From positions 1 through 64,000 of the forward strand of contig JARGFU010000002.1 in the NCBI GenBank assembly GCA_029210625.1: a stretch of 64,000 nucleotides of DNA. Reading direction: 5' to 3'. The stretch comes from Deltaproteobacteria bacterium. GTDB taxonomy: Bacteria; Myxococcota; Myxococcia; SLRQ01. Positions within the stretch are counted from its first letter, which is position 1, and every line of letters begins with the position of its first letter. Below the pieces are notes generated by a model. That model was not told the DNA's origin. It saw only the letters and a program-made list of their open reading frames with translations, and did no database searches. Below, in pieces: positions 24,181-33,737 of the stretch. Made by a program: the position numbers and the translations under genes.

Positions 24181-27100
24181 TTAGCGGCTGGCGCCGGTCT
24201 CGGGGTGCGCAAGCTGGTAGTAGAGGGCGTAACGATCCCGGGCCTCGCGCTCCGCCTCCTCCAGGAGGCGGTTGGCGCGCTCGGGGCGCGAGTGGATCAG
24301 GACCCGGAAGCGGCCCTCTCGCTCCGCGTATTCGCGGTAGGGGAGGGAGGGCGCCTTGGAGTCCAGCTGCAGGGGCGGCTTGCCCTGCTCGCTGCGGCGG
24401 GGGTCGTAGCGGAGCAGCGGCCAGTGGCCGGTCTTCACCGCCAGATCCTGCTGGTTCATGCCCAGGGTCATGTCGATGCCGTGGGCGATGCAGTGGCTGT
24501 AGGCCAGGACCAGGGAGACGCCCGGGTAGGACTCGGCCTCCGTGAGGGCCTTCACGGTCTGGGTGTCGCTCGACCCCATCGCGATCCGGGCCACGTAGAC
24601 GTTGCCGTAGCCCATGGCCAGGAGCGCCATGTCCTTCTTCTCGGTGCCCTTGCCCGCGGCGGCGAACTTCGCGACCGCGCCCTTGGGCGTGGCCTTGGAC
24701 ATCTGGCCGCCGGTGTTGGAGTAGACCTCGGTGTCGAGGACCAGGATGTTCACGTTCTTGCCCGAGGCGAGGACGTGATCGAGGCCGCCGTAGCCGATGT
24801 CGTAGGCCCAGCCGTCGCCGCCCATGATCCAGACGCTGCGGGGCAGGAGGTGCTCGCAGACGTCGGCGAGGGCCTTCGCCTCCGAGCCGCCGAGCTCGGC
24901 CAGGGCGCCGCGGAGCTTGGCGATCTCCTCGCGGCGGCGCTGGTAGCCGGCCTCGTCGGTCGGGTGGAAGTCCTTCAGGGAGCCGACCAGCTCGGCGTCG
25001 AGCTTGCCGGAGAGGCGGTCGAGGAGGGTCCGGGCCTTCTTCTCGAGGGCGTCGACGGCGTAGCGGAAGCCGATGCCGAACTCGGCGTTGTCCTCGAAGA
25101 GGGAGTTGGACCAGGTCGGGCCGGCGCCCGAGGCGTTCTGGCTCCACGGGGTGGTCGGCAGGTTGCCGCCGTAGATCGAGGAGCAGCCGGTGGCGTTGGC
25201 GACCAGCATCCGGTCACCGAAGAGCTGCGAGACGAGCTTCACGTAGGGGGTCTCGCCGCAGCCCACGCAGGCGCCGGAGAACTCGAAGAGGGGCTGGGCG
25301 AACTGCGAGCCCTTCACCGTCTCGAGCTTCAGTTCCTTGCGGTCGGCCTCGGGGATGGTGAGGAAGGCCTCCCAGCGCTGCTTCTCGACCTCGAGGACCT
25401 CCTCCTTCTTCACCATGTTGATGGCCTTGAGCTTCACCGCCGTCTTGTTCTTGGCGGGGCAGGCCTCGACGCACATGGCGCAGCCGGTGCAGTCCTCGGG
25501 GGCCACCTGCACGGTGTAGAGGGAGCCCGCCGGGAAGTCCTTGGCCTTGTAGGGCACGGCCAGGAAGCCGTCGCTCTTGGGCCGGTCACCCTCGGCGAAG
25601 GCCTTCACCCGGATCGCCGCGTGGGGGCAGACGATCGCGCACTTGTTGCACTGGATGCAGGTGACCTCGTCCCAGATCGGGATCTCGGAGGCGATGTTGC
25701 GGCGCTCCACGGCGGCGGTGCCGGTGGGGAAGGTGCCGTCCACCGGGAAGGCGGAGACCGGCAGATCGTTGCCGTGGCCGGCGATGATCTTGGCGGTGAC
25801 CCGCTTCACGAAGTCGTCGACCTTCTCCGGGACCAGGGCCGCCATCTCGGGGCCGGTGGCCGCGTCGTCGGTGACGTTCACCTCGGTGAGCGACGCCAGG
25901 GTGGCGTCCACCGCGGCGAAGTTCTTGTCGACCAGGGCCTTGCCCTTGATGCCGTAGGTCTTCTCGATGCTGTCCTTGATGTGCTGGATGGCCTCGTCGC
26001 GGGGCAGCACCTTGGAGAGGGCGAAGAAGACCGTCTGCATGACGGTGTTGATGCGGGTGCCCATGCCCGCGGCCTTGGCCACGGAGGCCGCGTCGATCGC
26101 GTAGACCTTCAGGCCCTTCTCCCGGATCCGCTCCTGGTAGAGGCGGGGGAGGGAGGCGAAGACCTCGGCGGCGGGGACCGGCGTGTTCAGCACGAAGGTG
26201 CCGTCCTTGCGGGCCCGGGCCAGGATGTCGAAGCGGTCGATGAACTGCGGCTGGTGGCAGGCCACGTAGTGGGCCGACTCGAGCTCGTAGGGAGCGCGGA
26301 TCGGGTTCTTGCCGAAGCGCAGGTGGGAGACGGTCATCGCGCCGGCCTTCTTCGAGTCGTAGACGAAGTGGCCCTGGGCGTTCATCTCGGTGGCCTCACC
26401 GATGATCTTGATCGCCGACTTGTTGGCGCTGACGGTGCCGTCCGAGCCGAGGCCGTAGAAGAGGGCCCCGATGGTGCCGTCGTCGGGCAGCTCCCAGTCG
26501 CGGTCCCAGTCGAGGGAGAGGCCGGTCACGTCGTCGGCGATGCCGACGGTGAAGGTCTTCTTGGGCGCGTCCTTGGCCAGCTCGTCGAAGACGGCCTTCA
26601 CCATGGCCGGGGTGAACTCCTTGGAGGAGAGGCCGAAGCGGCCGGCGATGAGGCGGGCGTCCTTCTTGGCGCCCGACCCCTCGCGCAGGGCGAGGGCCAC
26701 GTCGAGGGCCAGGGGCTCGGCCGGGGCGCCGGGCTCCTTGGTGCGGTCGAGGACCGCGATCGACTTCACGGTCTCGGGCAGGGTCTTCAGGAAGGCCTCG
26801 ACGGCGAAGGGGCGGTAGAGCCGCACCGTGAGGGTGCCGACCTTCTCGCCCTGCTCGGCGAGGATCCGCGCGGTCTCCCGGGCGGTGTCCGCGCCGGAGC
26901 CCATGAGCACGACGACCCGCTCGGCCTCGGGGTGGCCGACGTAGTCGAAGAGGTTGTAGCGGCGGCCGCAGAGCTCGAAGAGGCGGTCCATCGCCGCCTG
27001 CACGATCGCGGGCGTGGCGTCGTAGAACTTGTTGCAGGACTCGCGGGCCTGGAAGAAGACGTCCGGGTTCTGCGCGGTGCCGCGGAGCACGGGATGGTCG

Positions 27101-27729
27101 GGGGAGAGGGCCCGGGCGCGGTGCTCGGAGATCTTCGCCTCGTCGATCATCTTCGCCAGGACCTCGTCGGGGAGCTCGGAGATCTTGTTGAGCTCGTGCG
27201 AGGTGCGGAAGCCGTCGAAGAAGTGGATGAAGGGCACCCGGCTGTCGAGGGTGGCCGAGTGGGCCACCAGCGCCAGGTCGTGCGCCTCCTGAACGCTCGA
27301 GGAGGCCAGCAGCGCCCAGCCGGTCTGGCGGGCGGCCATCACGTCGCTGTGGTCACCGAAGATCGAGAGGGCGTGGGTGGCCACGGTCCGGGCGGAGACG
27401 TGGATCACCGCCGGGGAGAGCTCGCCCGCCATCTTGAAGAGGTTGGGGATCATCAGCAGGAGACCCTGCGACGCCGTGAAGGTCGTCGAGAGAGCGCCGG
27501 CCTGCACCGCGCCGTGGATCGCGCCGGAGGCGCCACCCTCGCTCTGCAGCTCGCTGACGTCGGGGATGGAGCCCCAGATGTTCGGGCGCTCCTCGGAGGC
27601 CCACTGATCCGCCAGCTCGCCCATCGGGGAGGCCGGGGTGATCGGGTAGATCGCGACGACCTCGGAGAGGCGATAGGCCACCGAGGTGGCAGCTTGGTTA
27701 CCGTCGATGGTGACGAGTTTCTCGCTCAT
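24181..27729 (-). CDS. nifJ: Pyruvate:ferredoxin (flavodoxin) oxidoreductase
   Basis: Single-chain PFOR of 1182 residues converting pyruvate and CoA to acetyl-CoA, CO2 and reduced ferredoxin or flavodoxin in the cytoplasm. Domain I starts YPITPASPMGELADQWA. Two [4Fe-4S] motifs are CIQCNKCAIVCPHAAI and CTGCAMCVEACPAKN; the third cluster uses GACVGCGETPYVKL. The thiamine-diphosphate motif is GGDGWAYDIGYGGLDHVLA...NTGGQMS. Its length is typical of NifJ. The ATG at 27729 is preferred over the longer frame because the N-terminus then matches the family. It is the first gene of an operon with the DHOD-like gene and divergent from the TonB receptor. Confidence 0.97.
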   Translation of the reverse strand: MSEKLVTIDGNQAATSVAYRLSEVVAIYPITPASPMGELADQWASEERPNIWGSIPDVSELQSEGGASGAIHGAVQAGALSTTFTASQGLLLMIPNLFKMAGELSPAVIHVSARTVATHALSIFGDHSDVMAARQTGWALLASSSVQEAHDLALVAHSATLDSRVPFIHFFDGFRTSHELNKISELPDEVLAKMIDEAKISEHRARALSPDHPVLRGTAQNPDVFFQARESCNKFYDATPAIVQAAMDRLFELCGRRYNLFDYVGHPEAERVVVLMGSGADTARETARILAEQGEKVGTLTVRLYRPFAVEAFLKTLPETVKSIAVLDRTKEPGAPAEPLALDVALALREGSGAKKDARLIAGRFGLSSKEFTPAMVKAVFDELAKDAPKKTFTVGIADDVTGLSLDWDRDWELPDDGTIGALFYGLGSDGTVSANKSAIKIIGEATEMNAQGHFVYDSKKAGAMTVSHLRFGKNPIRAPYELESAHYVACHQPQFIDRFDILARARKDGTFVLNTPVPAAEVFASLPRLYQERIREKGLKVYAIDAASVAKAAGMGTRINTVMQTVFFALSKVLPRDEAIQHIKDSIEKTYGIKGKALVDKNFAAVDATLASLTEVNVTDDAATGPEMAALVPEKVDDFVKRVTAKIIAGHGNDLPVSAFPVDGTFPTGTAAVERRNIASEIPIWDEVTCIQCNKCAIVCPHAAIRVKAFAEGDRPKSDGFLAVPYKAKDFPAGSLYTVQVAPEDCTGCAMCVEACPAKNKTAVKLKAINMVKKEEVLEVEKQRWEAFLTIPEADRKELKLETVKGSQFAQPLFEFSGACVGCGETPYVKLVSQLFGDRMLVANATGCSSIYGGNLPTTPWSQNASGAGPTWSNSLFEDNAEFGIGFRYAVDALEKKARTLLDRLSGKLDAELVGSLKDFHPTDEAGYQRRREEIAKLRGALAELGGSEAKALADVCEHLLPRSVWIMGGDGWAYDIGYGGLDHVLASGKNVNILVLDTEVYSNTGGQMSKATPKGAVAKFAAAGKGTEKKDMALLAMGYGNVYVARIAMGSSDTQTVKALTEAESYPGVSLVLAYSHCIAHGIDMTLGMNQQDLAVKTGHWPLLRYDPRRSEQGKPPLQLDSKAPSLPYREYAEREGRFRVLIHSRPERANRLLEEAEREARDRYALYYQLAHPETGASR

Positions 27730-27875
27730 GAGGGGTTCCTGCTTTCGTTGAGGATCGGAGCGGTGGGATGGCCAGCGGAAGGTCGGTCGCGGGGGGCTTC
27801 GCCCTGCGCCCAATCGTGCTAGACGCACCGTAACGAGGGGTGGAGATCTACCCCAGGGCCGGGAAGGAATGAAGC

Positions 27876-30146
27876 ATGACGGGTAGGGGAATCGCGCTCG
27901 TCGCGACGCCGATACTCATGGCGCTCTGCGTCGTGAATCCGGCCGTCGCTGAAGATGATTCGCAGGATTTGGGGGATTCTCCGGCGGACGTCGAGCTCGA
28001 GGATCCTGGCCTCGGTGAGCTGGAGGATCTGAAGCTCGACGAGATCGACTTCGGCGAGCTGGACCTGGGCGACGAGTTCGCCCTCCTGGCCGAGGAGAAC
28101 GTCGTCGTCAGCGCGAGCCGCCGCCTCCAGGACATCTCGGAGAGCCCCTCGACGATCACCGTCTTCACCCGGGAGCAGCTCCTCGCCGCCGGCGTCCGGG
28201 ATCTCCACGACATCCTCCGGCTGGTGCCGGGCTCGGACGTCCACCTCGCCACCCAGTCCTGGTCCATGATCGGCGCCCGGGCTGGCACCACCGAGGCCAG
28301 CGACCTGCTGGTCGTGCTCCTCGACGGCCGCGACATCGCCACCGGCGTGCTGGGCATCCCGCTGATCACCAACCTGCCGGTGCCCATCGAGGCCATCGAG
28401 CGGGTGGAGGTCATCCGCGGACCGGGCTCGACCCTCTATGGCGCCAACGCCTACCAGGGGGTGGTGAACATCACCACGGTGCGCCCGGAGGAGCGCTCGG
28501 GCGTGAGAGGGGTCTTGCGGGGCGGCACCCAGGAGTCCTACGTCGCCTGGGCCTCCGGCAGCGCCCTGCTCGGCGGCGCTCGCCTGCTGGCCGACGTCGG
28601 CGCCGAGCAGGCCGGCACCTTCTACGAGGAGGCCGCTCCCCGGCGGAACCTCCGGGGGAGGCTGCGCCTCTTCACCGCGACGGGGGAGGACTCGGAGCTC
28701 GATCTGGAGCTGGGGGCCTCCACTCTCTCCGGCCCGGGCTACACCGGGCTCGGCCCCCAGGACATCAGCGCCTATCTCAACCCCTACCTGCGCCTCGAGT
28801 GGCACCGGGGCGGCCTGCGCGTCGGGGCCTGGGGAAACCTCTTCCTCCTGCGCAGCAGCCTCGACATGGGGCTGCGGCTGGTCGGCCTCGACGGCAGCGT
28901 CGCGGAGCTGGCCCGCCTGCGCACCTCGACCGGCGAGCAGACCATCGATCTGCGGGAGCTCTCCGGCGAGCTCACCGCTCAGTACCAGTTCGACTGGGCG
29001 GTGACCGACTGGCTGCAGAGCACCGCCGTGGTCGGCGCCAGCCTGCGAGCCGGCACCTTCACCGGAGAGGTCCTGGCCGGAGAGTGTCCGCAGCCCTTCA
29101 CCACCTCGGCGGACTGCGCCGCCGGCTCCATCGGCGAGTCACGGGCTGGCCTCTTCGCCCAGAACGAGACGCGGCTGGGCGAGGATTGGCTGGTCACCCT
29201 CGGGCTGCGCCTCGACGCCAACACGATCCAGGCGAAGCCCCTGACCGGCTCGCCCCGGGCCAGCCTGATCTGGCACCCCAGCCGGCAGCAGGCCCTGCGC
29301 CTCTCCTACGGGCGCTCCTATCGCAAGCCCACCCTCCTCGAGGCCCGCTCGCACCTGCGGGTGGAGGGCACCTACCCCAACCCCGAGGTCGCCCACCGGG
29401 TCGAGGAGATCTTCGCCACCCAGGTCGGGAACGAGGAGCTCGGGCCCGAGGTCCTCGAGGCCGTGGAGCTGGGCTACCGGGGCACCTTCCTCGAGGGGAA
29501 GCTGCGGCTGATGGTGGACCTCTGGGCCTACCGCAGCCACGACGCCATCTACTTCACGGTCGACATGCTCGACACCTTCCTCGGGGTGCCGACCATCAAG
29601 CCCGACGCCAAGATCACCTTCGAGAACATCGAGCGCAACGAGGACCACGCCGGCTTCGAGCTGACCCTGGCCCACGATCCGCTGCCCTGGCTCTCCTACG
29701 GGCTCGTCTACTCCTTTCGCCACGCCTTCGTTCAGCCCTCCGTCGAGACGATGCCCTTCTTCCCCGAACACGGGGTCGATCTCTGGGCCCGGATCGGGAG
29801 GCCCGCCGAGGGGCCCCGGCTCTGGATGCACCTCGACTGGAACTCCCTCTACGAGGTCACGGTGCGGGACCCGCGCTCTTCGGTCGCCCCGCCCATCGTG
29901 CAGGAGCTGGGCAACCGCAGCCGCCTGATCCTCACCGGCGCCTGGCGCTTCGCCGGATCGAAGGGGCGCGCCCTCGAGGTCGGCGTCTTCGGCAGCGATC
30001 TGGTCTCGGGCATCGACGCCCTGGGCGGGGCGCGCCGGCGCGAGTACCCTGGCTGCCCGGGTGAGAATTGCCCCGCCGGCTACGAGGACTATGTAGGGGA
30101 GCCGCTGGGGCGAGAGCTCTCCCTCTTCGTCCGCGGCAACTACTAG
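27876..30146 (+). CDS. TonB-dependent outer-membrane receptor
   Basis: A 756-residue receptor. A signal peptide (1-25) is followed by an acidic region (about 26-70; repeated L-E-D-L / G-E-L-D units) and a TonB-box-like ENVVVSASR. The plug domain (about 75-195) has VRDLHDILRLVPG, LVVLLDGRD and IERVEVIRGPGSTLYGANAYQGVVNITT. The barrel runs to the C terminus, ending FVRGNY. The lineage is vitamin B12/siderophore-like but the ligand is not readable. ATG 27876 follows AAGGAA. The CcsA/ResB pair starts 25 bp downstream, so cotranscription is likely, suggesting a metal or heme connection. Confidence 0.93.
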   Translation: MTGRGIALVATPILMALCVVNPAVAEDDSQDLGDSPADVELEDPGLGELEDLKLDEIDFGELDLGDEFALLAEENVVVSASRRLQDISESPSTITVFTREQLLAAGVRDLHDILRLVPGSDVHLATQSWSMIGARAGTTEASDLLVVLLDGRDIATGVLGIPLITNLPVPIEAIERVEVIRGPGSTLYGANAYQGVVNITTVRPEERSGVRGVLRGGTQESYVAWASGSALLGGARLLADVGAEQAGTFYEEAAPRRNLRGRLRLFTATGEDSELDLELGASTLSGPGYTGLGPQDISAYLNPYLRLEWHRGGLRVGAWGNLFLLRSSLDMGLRLVGLDGSVAELARLRTSTGEQTIDLRELSGELTAQYQFDWAVTDWLQSTAVVGASLRAGTFTGEVLAGECPQPFTTSADCAAGSIGESRAGLFAQNETRLGEDWLVTLGLRLDANTIQAKPLTGSPRASLIWHPSRQQALRLSYGRSYRKPTLLEARSHLRVEGTYPNPEVAHRVEEIFATQVGNEELGPEVLEAVELGYRGTFLEGKLRLMVDLWAYRSHDAIYFTVDMLDTFLGVPTIKPDAKITFENIERNEDHAGFELTLAHDPLPWLSYGLVYSFRHAFVQPSVETMPFFPEHGVDLWARIGRPAEGPRLWMHLDWNSLYEVTVRDPRSSVAPPIVQELGNRSRLILTGAWRFAGSKGRALEVGVFGSDLVSGIDALGGARRREYPGCPGENCPAGYEDYVGEPLGRELSLFVRGNY

Positions 30147-30171
30147 AACCCTCTTCTCGATCCCGAAGCCG

Positions 30172-30957
30172 ATGATGCCCGCCGCCACCGCTGGACCTCC
30201 GAGCCCCGCTCTCCTGGAGCCCGTGCTCTGGGCGACCTGGATCGCCTACGGGCTCACGGCCCTCCTGGCCCTCCTGGGCCACGGCTGGACCCGCCGCGCG
30301 CTCGGCCTGGCCGTCGCCCTCCACCTCGCCACCGCGACGATCCGCGGGGTCGCCATCGAGTACATCCCCCTCACCAGCAAGGCCGAGACCTTCCTCGCCA
30401 CGGCCCTGGCGCTGGCGGTGGTGCTGCTGGTGCACTTCGATCGGGCGCGCCGCTACACCCTGCCGATGCTCCTGGCGATCGGCGCGGCGCTCTACACCTC
30501 GGCCCGCTTCGACCACGGCCTGGGCTACCCGGTGCCGCCGCTGATCACGATCTGGTACCCCCTGCACGTGCCGCTCTCCTTCCTCTCCTACGGGGCCTGG
30601 ATGGCGTCGGCGGCCGCGGGCTTCGCCTTCCTCCTCGGGGCCGAGGATCCCTGGATCCGCAAGATGGACCGGCTGGCCCTCCAGGGCTTCGGCCTCTGGA
30701 GCGTCTCGATGATCTTCGGCGGGATCTGGGGGGTGGTCGCCTGGGGCGCCTACTTCCTCTGGGATCCGAAGGTCATCTGGTCGGTGATCCTCTGGCTGCA
30801 CTACGCCAGCTACGTGCACCTCAAGCTCACCCCCTCGCTCGTGCCCCGCACCCGCCTGCGGGCGGCGCTGGCCGTGCTCGGGGCGATCTGGGTGATCGTC
30901 GCCTTCATCGGAACCTCCTTCTTCTTCGGGAGCTCGAGCCATGCCTTCTCGGGCTAG
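30172..30957 (+). CDS. CcsA-type cytochrome c assembly membrane protein
   Basis: A 261-residue polytopic protein with about eight membrane helices. It carries the heme-handling family features: the WWD-like loop IWGVVAWGAYFLWDPKVIWS (the usual WGSYWSWD with one Trp replaced by Phe), and flanking histidines in PLHVPLSFLSYG and YVHLKL. In system II, CcsA with ResB moves heme outward and ligates it to apocytochrome c. It overlaps the ResB-like gene by 17 bp. It starts at ATG 30172; one codon later is another ATG. Confidence 0.88.
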   Translation: MMPAATAGPPSPALLEPVLWATWIAYGLTALLALLGHGWTRRALGLAVALHLATATIRGVAIEYIPLTSKAETFLATALALAVVLLVHFDRARRYTLPMLLAIGAALYTSARFDHGLGYPVPPLITIWYPLHVPLSFLSYGAWMASAAAGFAFLLGAEDPWIRKMDRLALQGFGLWSVSMIFGGIWGVVAWGAYFLWDPKVIWSVILWLHYASYVHLKLTPSLVPRTRLRAALAVLGAIWVIVAFIGTSFFFGSSSHAFSG

Positions 30958-31912
30958 GGTGATGCAGCTGCTGCGCTCCCAGGGCCTGGGGGTGATCTGC
31001 GGGCAGCTCTCGGTGCTCCTCCTGGGCGTGGGCTCGGTCCTGATCGCGGCGCGCCGCCAGACCACCTACGCCGACCTCGCGCTCGACGACCTGCGCTTCT
31101 TCTTCGAGCGCCCCTCGCCCTGGCACCTCTGGTTCTACCTGCTGCTCGGGGTGATGGTGGTCTACGCCCTGAACACCGTGCTGTGCACCTGGCAGAACGT
31201 GGCCTCCCGGATCCGGATGCGGGTGAAGAGCCCGGCGCTCTATGCCCCGGCGGTGATGCACCTCGCCTTCCTGGCGGCCCTCCTCGCCCACCTGATCGGC
31301 GGGGTCTGGGGCCGCACCCTGCCGACCCGGGTGGTGGGGCCCGAGTGGAGCGAGCTGCCCTGGGGGGTCAGCGCCCGCACCGTGGGGATGTCCACGCGCC
31401 AGCACCCGGACGGGAGCTTCGCCGGGGTCGCGATCGAGCTCGAGTATCGCCTCGAGGGCAAGGAGGAGCTGCGGCGGGGCACGCTGGGCTTCAACCAGCC
31501 GGTGGTCCTCGACGCCTCCCGCAAGGTGCTGCTCATCGGCGGCTTCCAGGAGCGACCGGTGGCGGCGGTGCTCTCCCTGGGGGAGCGGCGCTGCGAGCTC
31601 CTCACCGGCGGTGAGCCCTGCCCCCTGGGGCGCCAGCGGGTCCAGCTCCTGGGCATCGAGCGGGCCCAGGGTCTCGGGACGGTGGCCCGCTTCCAGGTCC
31701 TCGATCCTCACGGCAGCGCGAGCACCACCTTCGGCGCCTGGCCCGGCCTCACCCACACGCTGCCCGACGGCACCGCGGTGAAGCTCGAGGCCATCGAGAG
31801 CCGGGCCTTCGTCGGGGTGAGCGGCCGGGAGATGCCCGGCAACCTCTGGGCGCTGCTCGGCACCGCGCTCCTGGGCCTCGGCGTGCTGCTCCACGGCCGG
31901 CGCTGGCTCTGA
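30941..31912 (+). CDS. ResB-like cytochrome c biogenesis protein
   Basis: A 323-residue membrane protein. Helices are at about 18-38, 63-83, 105-128 and near the C terminus (about 298-317), with a periplasmic domain between (about 130-295). The pattern, including VYALNTVLCTWQNV after the second helix, fits short ResB/Ccs1 proteins that partner CcsA. It begins inside the end of the CcsA gene, so the two are translated together. Heme delivery to periplasmic c-type cytochromes is the expected role; no cytochrome gene is nearby. Confidence 0.82.
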   Translation: MPSRARVMQLLRSQGLGVICGQLSVLLLGVGSVLIAARRQTTYADLALDDLRFFFERPSPWHLWFYLLLGVMVVYALNTVLCTWQNVASRIRMRVKSPALYAPAVMHLAFLAALLAHLIGGVWGRTLPTRVVGPEWSELPWGVSARTVGMSTRQHPDGSFAGVAIELEYRLEGKEELRRGTLGFNQPVVLDASRKVLLIGGFQERPVAAVLSLGERRCELLTGGEPCPLGRQRVQLLGIERAQGLGTVARFQVLDPHGSASTTFGAWPGLTHTLPDGTAVKLEAIESRAFVGVSGREMPGNLWALLGTALLGLGVLLHGRRWL

Positions 31913-31977
31913 ACTGCCCACTCCGGTGGGGAAGTTACCGATTGACGCTGCCTGACCCCCGCCTAGGGTGGGGTGGG

Positions 31978-33417
31978 ATGGCCGGGCAGATCTCGTGGCT
32001 GCGATCGGGCTCATCGGGGGTGTCTCCCAGCGAGGCATTGCCCCACCGCGTGGTCCGGGGTGCGTCGCTCCGGCTCGGCCTGCCCCTCACTGACCGGGAG
32101 CTGCTCCTCTTCCGGGGCGGCGCGCTGGCCGACGGCCTGCGGGAGACCCTCGAGGCGATGGGGTGGCGGGTGCGCTCCGCCGACGAGGCGCCGGAGGCGC
32201 GCGGGCTCGTCGAGGCGCACTCGATCCGGGTCGGCCTGGTCTCGCTCGACCGGCGCGCCGAGTCCATCGAGGCCTTCCGGGCGCTCCTCGCCGAGGAGCT
32301 GCCGGTGCACTGGGTGGCGCTCCTGCCCCGGCCCGACCTCGAGGACGAGGCGGTCGTGGAGCTGGTCGGCTGCCACTGCTGCGACTACCACACCCAGCCC
32401 ATCGACCCGGGGCGGCTGCTCCTGACCCTCGGTCACGCCTCCGGGATGGCCGAGCTGCAACGCAGGGTCACCACCGCGCAGCAGCAAGAGCTCTCCGGCG
32501 AGGGCATGCTGGGGAGCAGCGACGCGATCCAGGCGGTCTTCCGTAGCCTGCGGAAGATCGCGACGGTGGACGCGCCGGTGCTCATCGTCGGGGAGAGCGG
32601 CACGGGCAAGGAGCTCGCGGCGCAGGCCATCCACCGACGCTCGGCGCGGGCCTCGGGGCCCTTCGTGGCGGTGAACTGCGGCGCCCTGCCGCCGACCCTG
32701 ATCCAGTCCGAGCTCTTCGGGCACGAGCGGGGCGCCTTCACCGGCGCTCACCGCCGCGTGCGCGGGCGCCTCGAGGCGGCGCACGGGGGCACCATCTTCC
32801 TCGACGAGATCGGGGAGCTCCCCCTCGAGCTGCAGGTCAACCTCCTGCGCTTCCTGGAGACGCACAACGTCCAGAGGGTCGGTGGGACAGAGGAGGTCCA
32901 CGTCGACGCGCGGGTGATCGCCGCGACCCACGTCGACCTCGCGAGGGCGGTGGAGGAGGGGCACTTCCGCGAGGACCTCTACTACCGGCTCGAGGTGCTG
33001 CTCCTCCGCATGCCCGCGCTGCGGGAGCGGGGGACGGATGTCGCCCTGCTGGCCCGGGACTTCGCGCTGCGCTTCGGGGAGTCCTACGGCTGCACGAGCA
33101 AGCGGCTCGCCCCCGAGGCGCTGCGGGCCCTCGAGCTCCACGACTGGCCCGGCAACGTCCGCGAGCTGATGAACCGGGTGCGCCGCGCCCTCGTGATGTC
33201 GGAGGGGGAGCTGCTCAGCTGCGAGGATCTGGGGCTCCCCCGCCCCACGAGCGCGGAGCACCCTCCCTCCCTCACCGAGGTGCGCCGGGAGGCCGAGCGA
33301 GAGGCGGTGCGCTCGGCGCTCGCCGCGACGGATCAGAATCACACCCGGGCGGCCCGCCGCCTCGGCGTCTCCCGGATGACCCTCTACCGCCTCCTCGCGC
33401 GCCTCGAGCTCGAGTAG
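31978..33417 (+). CDS. Sigma-54-dependent transcriptional activator with atypical N-terminal domain
   Basis: A 479-residue enhancer-binding protein. The AAA+ domain (about 155-385) has Walker A GESGTGKE, the sigma-54-contacting loop GAFTGA, Walker B GGTIFLDEIGELPL, and arginine-finger region FREDLYYRL. A Fis-type helix-turn-helix ends it (NHTRAARRLGVSRMTLYRLL). The first 150 residues look like a degenerate receiver or VpsR-type domain: the usual phospho-Asp surroundings are replaced (VGLVSLDRRAES) and two adjacent Cys-containing residues occur (GCHCCDYH). ATG 31978 is chosen over an upstream TTG because of the purine-rich site before it. No sensor kinase is adjacent. Confidence 0.92.
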   Translation: MAGQISWLRSGSSGVSPSEALPHRVVRGASLRLGLPLTDRELLLFRGGALADGLRETLEAMGWRVRSADEAPEARGLVEAHSIRVGLVSLDRRAESIEAFRALLAEELPVHWVALLPRPDLEDEAVVELVGCHCCDYHTQPIDPGRLLLTLGHASGMAELQRRVTTAQQQELSGEGMLGSSDAIQAVFRSLRKIATVDAPVLIVGESGTGKELAAQAIHRRSARASGPFVAVNCGALPPTLIQSELFGHERGAFTGAHRRVRGRLEAAHGGTIFLDEIGELPLELQVNLLRFLETHNVQRVGGTEEVHVDARVIAATHVDLARAVEEGHFREDLYYRLEVLLLRMPALRERGTDVALLARDFALRFGESYGCTSKRLAPEALRALELHDWPGNVRELMNRVRRALVMSEGELLSCEDLGLPRPTSAEHPPSLTEVRREAEREAVRSALAATDQNHTRAARRLGVSRMTLYRLLARLELE

Positions 33418-33487
33418 CGCGAGAGGCGGAGAAGCCCCCAGGACGGGCTCCGGTGTGGGCGCGGAGCCGATTTCTGGCGGTCGCCGC

Positions 33488-33516
33488 TTGCGATCGTCGT
33501 TCGCGGAGCCTAGCCT
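33488..33516 (+). promoter_or_regulatory. Candidate sigma-70 promoter for the riboswitch transcript
   Basis: TTGCGA (33488-33493), a 17-bp spacer, then TAGCCT (33511-33516), about 105 bp upstream of the riboswitch. The 352-bp gap 33418-33769 otherwise holds tandem CCGGGCCC repeats near 33586-33608, the riboswitch and its hairpin. Confidence 0.4.
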
Positions 33517-33621
33517 TCTTGCAGGGTCGTCGAGGTGCTCGACGAGGAGCGCGGACGTGGCGACCCCAAGAGGTACATCGCAGTAACCGGGCCCGCTGAA
33601 CCGGGCCCACCACCCGGAAGA

Positions 33622-33712
33622 TCCCCTTCCGACAAGGGCAAACCAGGGGCGACCCTGGGACGCAAAGCCACGTGGTCCCCCGAGCGGGAGGACAGCCGGG
33701 CTACCGAAGGGG
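33622..33712 (+). promoter_or_regulatory. Cyclic-di-GMP-I (GEMM-I) riboswitch aptamer
   Basis: All conserved blocks are present. P1 pairs CCCCTTC (33623-33629) with GAAGGGG (33706-33712). GGCAAACC (33637-33644) and GACGCAAAGCC (33659-33669) flank a CCAGGG/CCCTGG hairpin capped by a GCGA GNRA tetraloop. A second arm pairs GTCC-CCCG with CGGG-A-GGAC, followed by GCTACCG. The base aligned with G20 of the Vibrio Vc2 aptamer is G (33636), as in c-di-GMP rather than cGAMP-selective variants; this alignment is by eye. It precedes the secreted metalloprotease gene by 57 bp. Confidence 0.92.
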
Positions 33713-33737
33713 CGAGCAAGGCACGTGCCTTCCCGGC

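Noticed and set aside
24181-27729. NifJ as evidence for nitrogen fixation
   Set aside because: No other nif genes are present; the enzyme with pta-ackA is better explained by pyruvate fermentation.
22117-27822. A very long plus-strand open frame opposite the PFOR genes
   Set aside because: High-GC antisense frame: the translation is Val/Gly/Leu/His-rich with no family signature, while the minus strand encodes complete NifJ and DHOD-like proteins.
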